64,000 bases of DNA, from positions 156,256 through 220,255 of the forward strand of contig NW_027476467.1 of NCBI RefSeq assembly GCF_051020955.1, given 5' to 3'. The position numbers and the translations under genes are program-made. This stretch comes from Megalopta genalis (taxonomy: Eukaryota > Arthropoda > Insecta > Hymenoptera > Halictidae). The notes below the pieces were generated by a model. It did no database searches and was not told the DNA's origin. It saw nothing but the letters and a program-made list of their open reading frames with translations. This document shows positions 52,280 to 64,000 of the stretch, piece after piece; position 1 is the first letter of the stretch, and each line of letters opens with the position of its first letter.

Positions 52280-53917
52280 CTAATCCATTCGAAACTCATG
52301 ATTTAGCTTCAAATCAGTGCGAACCAGATGTCTTAGATTCAAATCCATGCGAAACAAATGATTTAGCTTCAGATAATTGCGATATAAGCGATATAGCATC
52401 AAATGCAGACGAATCAAACGAGTTAGCTTCAAGTCCATGCGAAACACATGATTTAGCTGCAAATCAATGCGATGTAGAAGGTTTAGCTTCAAATCCATGC
52501 TAAACAAATGATTTACCTTCAGATACTTGCGATATAAGTGATATAGTTTCAAGTGCAGCCGAAACAAACTAGTTAGCTTCAAATCCATGCGAAACACATG
52601 AATTAGCTTCAAATCAATGCGATGTAGAAGGTTTAGCTTGAAATCCATGCGAAAAAAATGATTTAGCATCAGATACTTGCGATATAAGTGAAATAGTTTC
52701 AAATGCAGACGAAACAAACGTGTTAGCTTCAAATCCATGCGAAACACATGATTTAGCTGCAAATCAATGCGATGTTGAAGGTTTAGCTGCAAATTCATGC
52801 GAAACAAATGATTTAGCTTCAGATATTTGCGATATAAGTGATATAGCCTCAAATGCAGGGGAAACAAACGAGTTAGCTTCCAATCCATGGGAAAAACGTG
52901 AATTAGCTTCAAATCAATGCGATGTAGAAGGTTTAGCTTCAAATCCATGCGAAGAAAATGATTTAGCATCAGATACTTGCGATATAAGTGATATAGTTTC
53001 AAATGGAGACGAAACAAACGAGTTAGCTTCAAATCCATGCGAAACACATGAATTAGCTTCAAATCAATGCGATGTAGAAAGTTTAGCTTCAAATCCATGC
53101 GAAAAAAATGATTTAGCATCAGATACTTGCGATATAAGTGATATAGTTTCAAATGCAGACGAAACAAACGAGTTAGCTTCAAATCCATGCGAAACTCATG
53201 ATTTAGCTTCAAATCAATGCGAACTAGATGTCTTAGCTGCAAATTCATGCGAAACAAATGATTTAGCTTCAGATACTTGCGATATAAGTGATATAGCCTC
53301 AAATGCAGGGGAAACAAATGAGTTAGCTTCCAATCCATGCGAAACACATGAATTAGCTTCAAATCAATGCGGTGTAGAAGGTTTAGCTTCAAATCCATGC
53401 GAAAAAAATGATTTAGCATCAGATACTTGCGATATAAGTGATATAGTTTCAAATGCAGACGAAACAAACGAGTTAGCTTCAAATCCATGCGAAACACATG
53501 ATTTAGCTGCAAATTAATGCGATGTTCAAGGTTTAGCTGCAAATTCATGCGAAACAAATGATTTAGCTTCAAATACTTGCGATATAAGTGATATAGCCTC
53601 AAATGCAGGGGAAACAAATGAGTTAGCTTCCAATCCATGCGAAACACATGAATTAGCTTCAAATCAATGCGGTGTAGAAGGTTTAGCTTCAAATCCATGC
53701 GAAAAAAATGATTTAGCATCAGATACTTGCGATATAAGTGAAATAGTTTCAAATGCAGACGAAACAAACGTGTTAGCTTCAAATCCATGCGAAACACATG
53801 ATTCAGCTGCAAATCAATGCGATGTTGAAGGTTTAGCTGCAAATTCATGCGGAACAAATGATTTAGCTTCAGATACATGCGATATAAATGATATAACTTC
53901 AAATGCAGGCGAAACAA
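52280..53917 (-). other. Repeat-derived ORF (545 codons), probably not a gene
   Basis: The LKLNH-type decapeptide frame on the monomer strand of the right array, starting at a TTG within a type D unit. It overlaps several antisense ORFs in the PCETND-type frame, as expected from a stop-free 30-bp repeat. Confidence 0.08.
53281..53740 (-). repeat. 300-bp offset tandem duplication
   Basis: 53,281-53,440 reads identically to 53,581-53,740, including the rare ggtgtagaag unit. About 52,681-52,800 recurs near 53,731 at offset 1,050, and 52,201-52,300 near 53,851 at offset 1,650. Confidence 0.8.
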
Positions 53918-55800
53918 ACGAGTTAGCTTCTAATCCATGCGAAACTCATGATTTAGCTTCAAATAAATGCGAACTAGATGTCTTAGCTTCAAATCCATTC
54001 GAAACAAATGATTTACCTTCAGATACTTGCGATATAAGTGATATAGATTCAAATGCAGACGAAACAACCGAGATAGCTTCAAATCCTTGCGAAACACATG
54101 ATTTAGCTGCAAATCAATGCGATTTAGAAGGTTTTGCTTCAAATCCATGCGAAACAAATGATTTAGCTTCAGATACTTGCGATGTATGTGATATAGCTTC
54201 AAATGCAGACGAAACAAACGAGCTAGCTTCAACTCCATACGAAACAGATGATTTAGATTCAAATCAATGTTATGTGGAAGGTTTAGCATCAAATCCATGC
54301 AACACAAATGATTTAGAAGGTTTTGCTTCAAATCCATGCGAAACAAATGATTTACCTTCAGATACTTGCGATATAAGTGATATAGATTCAAGTGCAGACG
54401 AAACAAACTAGTTAGCTTCAAATCCATGCGAATCACATGATTTAGCATCAGATACTTGCGATATAAGTGATATAGTTTCAAATGCAGACGAAACAACCGA
54501 GATAGCTTCAAATCCTTGCGAAACACATGATTTAGCTGCAAATCAATGCGATTTAGAAGGTTTTGCTTCAAATCCATGCGAAACAAATGATTTACCTTCA
54601 GATACTTGCGATATAAGTGATATAGCCTCAAATGCAGGGGAAACAAACGAGTTAGCTTCCAATCCATGCGAAACACATGAATTAGCTTCAAATCAATGCG
54701 ATGTAGAAGGTTTAGCTTCAAATCCATGCGAAAAAAATGATTTAGCATCAGATACTTGCGATATAAGTGATATAGTTTCAAATGCAGACGAAACAAACGA
54801 GTTAGCTTCAAATCCATGCGAAACACATGATTTAGCTGCAAATCAATGCGATGTACAAGGTTTAGCTGCAAATTCATGCGAACTCAAATGATTTAGCTTC
54901 AGATACTTGCGATATAAGTGATATAGCCTCAAATGCAGGGGAAATAAACGAGTTAGCTTCCAATCCATGCGAAACACATGAATTAGCTTCAAATCAATGC
55001 GATGTAGAAAGTTTAGCTTCAAATCCATGCGAAAAAAATGATTTAGCATCAGATACTTGCGATATAAGTGATATAGTTTCAAATGCAGACGAAACAAACG
55101 AGTTAGCTTCAAATCCATGCGAAACACATGATTTAGCTGCAAATTAATGCGATGTTCAAGGTTTAGCTGCAAATTCATGCGAAACAAATGATTTAGCTTC
55201 AGATAGTTGCGATATAAGTGATATAGCCTCAAATGCAGGGGAAACAAACGAGTTAGCTTCCAATCCATGCGAAGCACATGATTTAGCTTCAAATCAATTC
55301 GAACTAGATGTCTTAGCTTCAAATCCATGCGAAACAAATGATTTAGCTTCAGATACTTGCGGTATAAGCGATATAGCATCAAATGCAGACGAAACAAACT
55401 AGTTAGCTTCAAATCCATGCAAAACACATGATTAAGCTTCAAATCAGTGCTATGTAGAAGGTTTAGCATCAAATTCATGCGACACAAATGATTTAGCTTC
55501 AGATACTTGCGATATAAGTGACATAGCTTCAAATGCAGGGGAAACAAACGAGCTAGCTTCAAAAACTTGGGATATAAGTGATATAGCTTCAAATGCAGAC
55601 GAAACAACCGAGATAGCTTCAAATCCCTGCGAAACACATGATTTAGCTGCAAATCAATGCGATTTAGAAGGTTTTGCTTCAAATCCATGCGAAACAAATG
55701 ATTTACCTTCAGATACTTGCGATATAAGTGATATAGTTTCAAGTGCAGACGAAACAAACTAGTTAGCTTCAAATCCATGCAAAACACATGATTAAGCTTC
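53811..55800 (-). repeat. About 1,990-bp tandem duplication, copy 1
   Basis: It matches 55,801-57,642 at offset 1,990, or 1,989 after a loss of one A near 56,720. Shared private marks include agatacatgc, aaataaatgcgaac, a 21-bp deletion between two ATTTAG words (near 54,316 and 56,304), and a one-base insertion gaactcaaatg (near 54,881 and 56,869). Confidence 0.87.
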
Positions 55801-57642
55801 AAATCAATGCGATGTTGAAGGTTTAGCTGCAAATTCATGCGGAACAAATGATTTAGCTTCAGATACATGCGATATAAATGATATAACTTCAAATGCAGGC
55901 GATACAAACGAGTTAGCTTCTAATCCATGCGAAACTCATGATTTAGCTTCAAATAAATGCGAACTAGATGTCTTAGCTTCAAATCCATTCGAAACAAATG
56001 ATTTACCTTCAGATACTTGCGATATAAGTGATATAGATTCAAATGCAGACGAAACAACCGAGATAGCTTCAAATCCTTGCGAAACACATGATTTAGCTGC
56101 AAATCAATGCGATTTAGAAGGTTTTGCTTCAAATCCATGCGAAACAAATGATTTAGCTTCAGATACTTGCGATGTATGTGATATAGCTTCAAATGCAGAC
56201 GAAACAAACGAGCTAGCTTCAACTCCATACGAAACAGATGATTTAGATTCAAATCAATGTTATGTGGAAGGTTTAGCTTCAAATCCATGCAACACAAATG
56301 ATTTAGAAGGTTTTGCTTCAAATCCATGCGAAACAAATGATTTACCTTCAGATACTTGCGATATAAGTGATATAGATTCAAGTGCAGACGAAACAAACTA
56401 GTTAGCTTCAAATCCATGCGAATCACATGATTTAGCATCAGATACTTGCGATATAAGTGATATAGTTTCAAATGCAGACGAAACAACCGAGATAGCTTCA
56501 AATCCTTGCGAAACACATGATTTAGCTGCAAATCAATGCGATTTAGAAGGTTTTGCTTCAAATCCATGCGAAACAAATGATTTACCTTCAGATACTTGCG
56601 ATATAAGTGATATAGCCTCAAATGCAGGGGAAACAAACGAGTTAGCTTCCAATCCATGCGAAACACATGAATTAGCTTCAAATCAATGCGATGTAGAAGG
56701 TTTAGCTTCAAATCCATGCGAAAAAATGATTTAGCATCAGATACTTGCGATATAAGTGATATAGTTTCAAATGCAGACGAAACAAACGAGTTAGCTTCAA
56801 ATCCATGCGAAACACATGATTTAGCTGCAAATCAATGCGATGTACAAGGTTTAGCTGCAAATTCATGCGAACTCAAATGATTTAGCTTCAGATACTTGCG
56901 ATATAAGTGATATAGCCTCAAATGCAGGGGAAATAAACGAGTTAGCTTCCAATCCATGCGAAACACATGAATTAGCTTCAAATCAATGCGATGTAGAAAG
57001 TTTAGCTTCAAATCCATGCGAAAAAAATGATTTAGCATCAGATACTTGCGATATAAGTGATATAGTTTCAAATGCAGACGAAACAAACGAGTTAGCTTCA
57101 AATCCATGCGAAACACATGATTTAGCTGCAAATTAATGCGATGTTCAAGGTTTAGCTGCAAATTCATGCGAAACAAATGATTTAGCTTCAGATACTTGCG
57201 ATATAAGTGATATAGCCTCAAATGCAGGGGAAACAAACGAGTTAGCTTCCAATCCATGCGAAGCACATGATTTAGCTTCAAATCAATTCGAACTAGATGT
57301 CTTAGCTTCAAATCCATGCGAAACAAATGATTTAGCTTCAGATACTTGCGGTATAAGCGATATAGCATCAAATGCAGACGAAACAAACTAGTTAGCTTCA
57401 AATCCATGCAAAACACATGATTAAGCTTCAAATCAGTGCTATGTAGAAGGTTTAGCATCAAATTCATGCGACACAAATGATTTAGCTTCAGATACTTGCG
57501 ATATAAGTGACATAGCTTCAAATGCAGGGGAAACAAACGAGCTAGCTTCAAAAACTTGGGACATAAGTGATATAGCTTCAAATGCAGACGAAACAACCGA
57601 GATAGCTTCAAATCCCTGCGAAACACATGATTTAGCTGCAAA
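55801..57642 (-). repeat. About 1,990-bp tandem duplication, copy 2
   Basis: It starts exactly where copy 1 ends. It follows copy 1 until about 57,642, then switches to sequence that repeats 57,131 onwards at offset 510. Confidence 0.86.
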
Positions 57643-59087
57643 TTAATGCGATGTTCAAGGTTTAGCTGCAAATTCATGCGAAACAAATGATTTAGCTTCA
57701 GATACTTGCGATATAAGTGATATAGCCTCAAATGCAGGGGAAACAAACGAGTTAGCTTCCAATCCATGCGAAGCACATGATTTAGCTTCAAATCAATTCG
57801 AACTAGATGTCTTAGCTTCAAATCCATGCGAAACAAATGATTTAGCTTCAGATACTTGCGGTATAAGCGATATAGCATCAAATGCAGACGAAACAAACTA
57901 GTTAGCTTCAAATCCATGCAAAACACATGATTAAGCTTCAAATCAGTGCTATGTAGAAGGTTTAGCATCAAATTCATGCGACACAAATGATTTAGCTTCA
58001 GATACTTGCGATATAAGTGATATAGCCTCAAATGCAGGGGAAATAAACGAGTTAGCTTCCAATCCATGCGAAACACATGAATTAGCTTCAAATCAATGCG
58101 ATGTAGAAAGTTTAGCTTCAAATCCATGCGAAAAAAATGATTTAGCATCAGATACTTGCGATATAAGTGATATAGTTTCAAATGCAGACGAAACAAACGA
58201 GTTAGCTTCAAATCCATGCGAAACACATGATTTAGCTGCAAATTAATGCGATGTTCAAGGTTTAGCTGCAAATTCATGCGAAACAAATGATTTAGCTTCA
58301 GATACTTGCGATATAAGTGATATAGCCTCAAATGCAGGGGAAACAAACGAGTTAGCTTCCAATCCATGCGAAGCACATGATTTAGCTTCAAATCAATTCG
58401 AACTAGATGTCTTAGCTTCAAATCCATGCGAAACAAATGATTTAGCTTCAGATACTTGCGGTATAAGCGATATAGCATCAAATGCAGACGAAACAAACTA
58501 GTTAGCTTCAAATCCATGCAAAACACATGATTAAGCTTCAAATCAGTGCTATGTAGAAGGTTTAGCATCAAATTCATGCGACACAAATGATTTAGCTTCA
58601 GATACTTGCGATATAAGTGACATAGCTTCAAATGCAGGGGAAACAAACGAGCTAGCTTCAAAAACTTGGGATATAAGTGATATAGCTTCAAATGCAGACG
58701 AAACAACCGAGATAGCTTCAAATCCCTGCGAAACACATGATTTAGCTGCAAATCAATGCGATTTAGAAGGTTTTGCTTCAAATCCATGCGAAACAAATGA
58801 TTTACCTTCAGATACTTGCGATATAAGTGATATAGTTTCAAGTGCAGACGAAACAAACTAGTTAGCTTCAAATCCATGCAAAACACATGATTAAGCTTCA
58901 AATCAGTGCTATGTAGAAGGTTTAGCTTCAAATTCATGCGACACAAATGATTTACCTTCAGATACTTGCGATATAGGTGATATAGATTCAAGTGCAGACG
59001 AAACAAACGAGTTAGCTTCAAATCCATGCGAAACACATGATTTAGCTGCAAATCAATGCGATGTTCAAGGTTTAGCTGCAAATTCAT
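56832..59087 (-). other. Longest repeat-derived ORF (751 codons), probably not a gene
   Basis: An ATG-started open frame made entirely of decapeptide units of the form L-K-L-x-x-L-x-R-x-x (types A to E give LKLNHLFRMD, LKLNLLHRID, LKLNHVFRMD, LKLTRLFRLH and LKLYHLYRKY). It opens and closes at copies of the same one-base insertion (gaactcaaatg at 59,091 and 56,869): a frameshift, not a designed start or stop, sets its ends. It has no signal peptide, no non-repeat domain and no flanking unique sequence. The product would be very rich in Leu, Lys, Arg and His. In this frame only three single-base changes per type A unit create a stop, against six in the opposite-strand open frame, so length alone is weak evidence for coding. 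I recognise no protein family. Confidence 0.1.
56877..58890 (-). repeat. Nested duplications with offsets 510, 600 and 1,110 bp
   Basis: The unit beginning aattaatgcgatgttc occurs at 57,131, 57,641 and 58,241 (also 53,512 and 55,142). About 56,890-57,640 repeats at 58,000-58,750 (offset 1,110). 54.9-55.79 kb matches 57.98-58.89 kb at offset 3,099. The pattern is that of repeated unequal exchange in multiples of 30 bp. Confidence 0.8.
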
Positions 59088-59090
59088 GCG

Positions 59091-60441
59091 AACTCAAATG
59101 ATTTAGCTTCAGATACTTGCGATATAAGTGATATAGCCTCAAATGCAGGAGAAATAAACGAGTTAGCTTCCAATCCATGCGAAACACATGAATTAGCTCC
59201 AAATCAATGCGATGTAGAAGGTTTAGCTTCAAATCCATGCGAAAAAAATGATTTAGCATCAGATACTTGCGATATAAGTGATATAGTTTCAAATGCAGGC
59301 GAAACAAACGAGTTAGCTTCTAATCCATGCGAAACTCATGATTTAGCTTCAAATCAATGCGAACTAGATGTCTTAGCTTCAAATCCGTGCGAAGCAAATG
59401 ATTTAGCTTCAGATACTTGCGATATAAGTGATATAGATTCAAGTGCAGACGAAACAAACGAGTTAGCTTCAAATCCATGCGAAACAAATGATTTAGCTTC
59501 AGATACTTGCGGTATAAGCGATATAGCATCAAATGCAGACGAATCAAACGTGTTAGCTTCAAGTCCATGCGAAATACATGATTTAGCTGCAAATCAAAGC
59601 GATGTAGAAGGTTTAGCTTCAAATCCATGCGAAACAAATGATTTACCTTCAGATACTTGCGATATAAGTGATATAGTTTCAAATGCAGACGAAACAAACG
59701 AGCTAGCTTCAAAAACTTGGGATATAAGTGATATAGCTTCAAATGCAGACGATACAACCGAGATAGCTTCAAATCCTTGCGAAACAAATGAATTAGCTTC
59801 AAATCAATGCGATGTAGAAGGTTTAGCTTCAAATCCATGCGAAAAAAATGATTTAGCATCAGATACTTGCGATATAAGTGATATAGTTTCAAATACAGAC
59901 GAAACAAACGAGTTAGCTTCCAATCCATGCGAAACACATGAATTAGCTTCAAATCAATGCGATGTAGAAGGTTTAGCTTCAAATCCATGCGAAAAAAATG
60001 ATTTAGCATCAGATACTTGCGATATAAGTGATATAGTTTCAAATGCAGACGAAACAAACTAGTTAGCTTCAAATCCATGCAAAACACATGATTAAGCTTC
60101 AAATCAGTGCTATGTAGAAGGTTTAGCTGCAAATTCATGCGAAACAAATGATTTAGCTTCAGATACTTGCGATATAAGTGATATAGCCTCAAATGCAGGG
60201 GAAACAAACGAGTTAGCTTCCAATCCATGCGAAACACATGAATTAGCTTCAAATCAATGCGATGTAGAAGGTTTAGCTTCAAATCCATGCGAAAAAAATG
60301 ATTTAGCATCAGATACTTGCGATATAAGTGATATAGTTTCAAATGCAGACGAAATAAACGAGTTAGCTTCAAATCCATGCGAAACACATGATTTAGCTGC
60401 AAATCAATGCGATGTTCAAGGTTTAGCTGCAAATTCATGCG
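59091..60441 (-). repeat. Tandem block copy a (1,351 bp)
   Basis: It is delimited by the gaactcaaatg insertion at 59,091 and its next occurrence at 60,442. Its length is 45 monomers plus the inserted base. It has 300 bp (two 150-bp cycles) more than copy b. Confidence 0.85.
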
Positions 60442-61492
60442 AACTCAAATGATTTAGCTTCAGATACTTGCGATATAAGTGATATAGCCTCAAATGCAGG
60501 GGAAATAAACGAGTTAGCTTCCAATCCATGCGAAACACATGAATTAGCTCCAAATCAATGCGATGTAGAAGGTTTAGCTTCAAATCCATGCGAAAAAAAT
60601 GATTTAGCATCAGATACTTGCGATATAAGTGATATAGTTTCAAACGCAGGCGAAACAAACGAGTTAGCTTCTAATCCATGCGAAACTCATGATTTAGCTT
60701 CAAATCAATGCGAACTAGATGTCTTAGCTTCAAATCCATGCGAAACAAATGATTTAGCTTCAGATACTTGCGATATAAGTGATATAGATTCAAGTGCAGA
60801 CGAAACAAACGAGTTAGCTTCAAATCCATGCGAAACAAATGATTTAGCTTCAGATACTTGCGGTATAAGCGATATAGCATCAAGTGCAGACGAATCAAAC
60901 GTGTTAGCTTCAAGTCCATGCGAAATACATGATTTAGCTGCAAATCAAAGCGATGTAGAAGGTTTAGCTTCAAATCCATGCGAAACAAATGATTTACCTT
61001 CAGATACTTGCGATATAAGTGATATAGTTTCAAATGCAGACGAAACAAACGAGCTAGCTTCAAAAACTTGGGATATAAGTGATATAGCTTCAAATGCAGA
61101 CGATACAACCGAGATAGCTTCAAATCCTTGCGAAACACATGATTTAGCTGCAAATCAATGCGATTTAGAAGGTTTTGCTTCAAATCCATGCGAAACAAAT
61201 GATTTACCTTCAGATACTTGCGATATAAGTGATATATCCTCAAATGCAGGGGAAACAAACGAGTTAGCTTCCAATCCATGCGAAACACATGAATTAGCTT
61301 CAAATCAATGCGATGTAGAAGGTTTAGCTTCAAATCCATGCGAAAAAAATGATTTAGCATCAGATACTTGCGATATAAGTGATATAGTTTCAAATACAGA
61401 CGAAACAAACGAGTTAGCTTCAAATCCATGCGAAACACATGATTTAGCTGCAAATCAATGCGATGTTCAAGGTTTAGCTGCAAATTCATGCG
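60442..61492 (-). repeat. Tandem block copy b (1,051 bp)
   Basis: 35 monomers plus one base. It is nearly identical to copies a and c over shared parts, with isolated substitutions such as gaagcaaatg in a versus gaaacaaatg in b. Confidence 0.85.
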
Positions 61493-62287
61493 AACTCAAA
61501 TGATTTAGCTTCAGATACTTGCGATATAAGTGATATAGCCTCAAATGCAGGGGAAATAAACGAGTTAGCTTCCAATCCATGCGAAACACATGAATTAGCT
61601 CCAAATCAATGCGATGTAGAAGGTTTAGCTTCAAATCCATGCGAAAAAAATGATTTAGCATCAGATACTTGCGATATAAGTGATATAGTTTCAAATGCAG
61701 GCGAAACAAACGAGTTAGCTTCTAATCCATGCGAAACTCATGATTTAGCTTCAAATCAATGCGAACTAGATGTCTTAGCTTCAGATCCATGCGAAACAAA
61801 TGATTTAGCTTCAGATACTTGCGATATAAGTGATATAGATTCAAGTGCAGACGAAACAAACGAGTTAGCTTCAAATCCATGCGAAACAAATGATTTAGCT
61901 TCAGATACTTGCGGTATAAGCGATATAGCATCAAATGCAGACGAATCAAACGTGTTAGCTTCAAGTCCATGCGAAATACATGATTTAGCTGCAAATCAAA
62001 GCGATGTAGAAGGTTTAGCTTCAAATCCATGCGAAACAAATGATTTACCTTCAGATACTTGCGATATAAGTGATATAGTTTCAAATGCAGACGAAACAAA
62101 CGAGCTAGCTTCAAAAACTTGGGATATAAGTGATATAGCTTCAAATGCAGACGATACAACCGAGATAGCTTCAAATCCTTGCGAAACACATGATTTAGCT
62201 GCAAATCAATGCGATTTAGAAGGTTTTGCTTCAAATCCATGCGAAACAAATGATTTACCTTCAGATACTTGCGATATAAGTGATATA
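61493..62287 (-). repeat. Tandem block copy c (partial)
   Basis: It follows copy b at offset 1,051 until about 62,287, then diverges. Sequence corresponding to the rest of b resumes near 62,432 at offset 1,201. Confidence 0.82.
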
Positions 62288-63059
62288 GATTCAAGTGCAG
62301 ACGAAACAAACTAGTTAGCTTCAAATCCATGCGAATCACATGATTTAGCTGCAAATCAATGCGATGTTGAAGGTTTAGCTGCAAATTCATGCGAAACAAA
62401 TGATTTAGCTTCAGATACTTGCGATATAAGTGATATATCCTCAAATGCAGGGGAAACAAACGAGTTAGCTTCCAATCCATGCGAAACACATGAATTAGCT
62501 TCAAATCAATGCGATGTAGAAGGTTTAGCTTCAAATCCATGCGAAAAAAATGATTTAGCATCAGATACTTGCGATATAAGTGATATAGTTTCAAATGCAG
62601 ACGAAACAAACGAGTTAGCTTCAAATCCATGCGAAAAACATGATTTAGCTGCAAATCAATGCGATGTTCAAGGTTTAGCTGCAAATTCATGCGAAACAAA
62701 TGATTTAGCTTCAGATACTTGCGATATAAGTGATATAGCCTCGAATGCAGGGGAAACAAACGAGTTAGCTTCCAATCCATGCGAAACACATGAATTAGCT
62801 TCAAATCAATGCGATGTAGATGGTTTAGCTTCAAATCGATGCGAAAAAAATGATTTAGCATCAGATACTTGCGATATAAGTGATATAGTTTCAAATGCAG
62901 ACGAAACAAACGAGTTAGCTTCAAATCCATGCGAAACACATGATTTAGCTGCAAATCAATGCGATGTTGAAGGTTTAGCTGCAAATTCATGCGGAACAAA
63001 TGATTTAGCTTCAGGTACTTGCGATATAAATGATATAACTTCAAATGCAGGCGAAACAA
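61722..63059 (-). other. Repeat-derived ORF (445 codons), probably not a gene
   Basis: The LKLNH-type frame crossing the end of tandem copy c. Its downstream edge relates to the recurrent right-array frameshift units. No non-repeat residues are present. Confidence 0.08.
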
Positions 63060-64000
63060 ACAAGTTAGCTTCTAATCCATGCGAAACTCATGATTTAGCT
63101 TCAAATCCCTGCGAAAAACATGATTTAGCTGCAAATCAATGCGATTTAGAAGGTTTTGCTTCAAATCCATGCGAAACAAATGATTTACCTTCAGATACTT
63201 TCGATATAAGTGATATAGTTTCAAATGCAGACGAAACAAACTAGTTAGCTTCAAATCCATGCAAAACACATGATTAAGCTTCAAATCAGTGCTATGTAGA
63301 AGGTTTAGCATCAAATTCATGCGACACAAATGATTTAGCTTCAGATACTTGCGATATTAGTAATATAGCTTCAAATGCAGATGGAACAAACGAGTTAGCT
63401 TCAAATTCATGCGAAACACATGATTTAGCATCAAATCAATGCGATGTAGAAGGATTAGCTTCAAAACCATGCGAAGCAAATGATTGAGCTTCAAACACTT
63501 TGGATATAGGGGCTATAGCTTCAACTGCAGACGAACCAAACGAGTTAGCATCAAGTCCATGCGAAACACATGATTTAGCTGCAAATCAATGCGATGTTGA
63601 AGGTTTAGCTGCAAATTCATGCGAAACAAATGATTTAGCTTCAGATACTTGCGATATAAGTGATATAGCCTCAAATGCAGGGGAAACAAACGAGTTAGCT
63701 TCCAATCCATGCGAAACACATGAATTAGCTTCAAATCAATGCGATGTAGAAGGTTTAGCTTCAAATCCATGCGAAAAAAATGATTTAGCATCAGATACTT
63801 GCGATATAAGTGATATAGTTTCAACTGCAGACGAAACAAACGAGTTAGCTTCAAATCCATGCGAAACACATGATTTAGCTGCAAATCAATGCGATGTTGA
63901 AGGTTTAGCTGCAAATTCATCCGGAACAAATGATTTAGCTTCAGATACTTGCGATATAAATGATATAACTTCAAATGCAGGCGAAACAAACGAGTTAGCT

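Larger units (their letters stand above)
49221..64000 (-). repeat. Right satellite array, same 30-bp monomers in - orientation
   Basis: About 490 monomers of the same family, reverse-complemented: the + strand now reads tagcttcaaa where the left array reads tttgaagcta. From the junction the types run B-A-E-D-C, the mirror of A-B-C-D-E. Beyond about 51.1 kb the array is more homogeneous than the left array. The left array's 270-bp HOR marker (gctagta at the end of a type E unit) was not seen here. The array continues past the window end. Confidence 0.97.

Noticed and set aside
1..64000. CRISPR array (about 30-bp repeats in large number)
   Set aside because: Repeats are contiguous, with no unique spacers between them, and vary in ordered types. 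No cas-like genes are present.
1..64000. Giant repetitive protein gene
   Set aside because: Stops and frame-shifting units recur in all three open frames, ORFs overlap on both strands, many open at TTG or GTG, and no non-repeat N- or C-terminal domain exists. Openness follows from a 30-bp unit without stops.
1..64000. CENP-B box in the monomer
   Set aside because: TTCG is present, but the required A and CGGG at fixed spacing are not; the consensus has TTCGCATGGA followed by TTTG.
1..64000. Telomeric or simple-sequence repeat
   Set aside because: No short G-rich telomere-like units; the period is 30 bp with ordered types.
1..64000. Transposons, LTRs, rRNA, tRNA or other RNA genes
   Set aside because: No stretch departs from the monomer family long enough to hold one; the longest non-monomer stretch noticed is the 32-bp junction spacer.
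1..64000. 15-bp half-repeat inside the monomer (TTTG at positions 1 and 16)
   Set aside because: The two halves of type A agree at only about 7 of 15 positions, mostly the TTTG itself, which is not clearly above chance for AT-rich sequence.

Overview
The whole 64 kb window is one kind of sequence: a tandem satellite/minisatellite array of about 2,100 monomers of 30 bp, running off both ends. I found no gene, RNA gene, promoter, terminator, transposon or unique single-copy stretch that I can support. The composition (about 36% GC from the monomer consensus), the higher-order organisation, the many frame-breaking indels and the absence of any gene in 64 kb point to eukaryotic heterochromatin-type satellite DNA. 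The species and the chromosomal place (centromeric, subtelomeric, sex or B chromosome) cannot be read from the sequence.

Monomer. Every unit opens with TTTGAAGCTA (or a near variant), has a variable decamer at positions 11-20, then TCGC at about 22-25 and a variable tail. The decamer defines five types: A aatcatttgt, B aaccttctac, C aatcatgtgt, D actcgtttgt, E tatcacttat. In the basic order A-B-C-D-E they form a 150-bp higher-order repeat (HOR). A second, 9-monomer 270-bp HOR is common in parts of the left array.

Layout. Positions 1-49,188 carry the monomers in + orientation. A 32-bp degenerate spacer (49,189-49,220) marks an orientation switch, and 49,221-64,000 carries the same monomers on the - strand. 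Left-array domains: 1-4 kb, 270-bp type mixed with others; 4-15.4 kb, 150-bp type with a large nested tandem duplication (5,013-9,212 copied as 9,213-15,358); 15.4-18.6 kb, mixed; 18.6-35.5 kb, rich in the 270-bp HOR and in single-base indels; 35.5-43.1 kb, a patchwork in which 41.2-43.1 kb reuses pieces of 35.5-40.2 kb; 43.1-49.2 kb, 150-bp type again, related to the 4-15 kb domain. The right array is more homogeneous and is dominated by recent nested duplications (53.8-58.9 kb and 59.1-62.3 kb).

Coding potential. Because 30 is a multiple of 3, a monomer that lacks stops in a frame gives long ORFs. Type A is open in three of six frames, so hundreds of overlapping ORFs arise on both strands (longest 751 codons). 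They use decapeptide periods (LKLNHLFRMD-like on the monomer strand, PCETNDLASN-like on the opposite strand). I treat them as by-products of the repeat, because recurrent amplified variants carry stops or +1/-1 shifts in every frame. The interesting content is therefore structural: the HOR architecture, the diverged inverted junction, the layered duplications, and a phased CpG that shows decay products.
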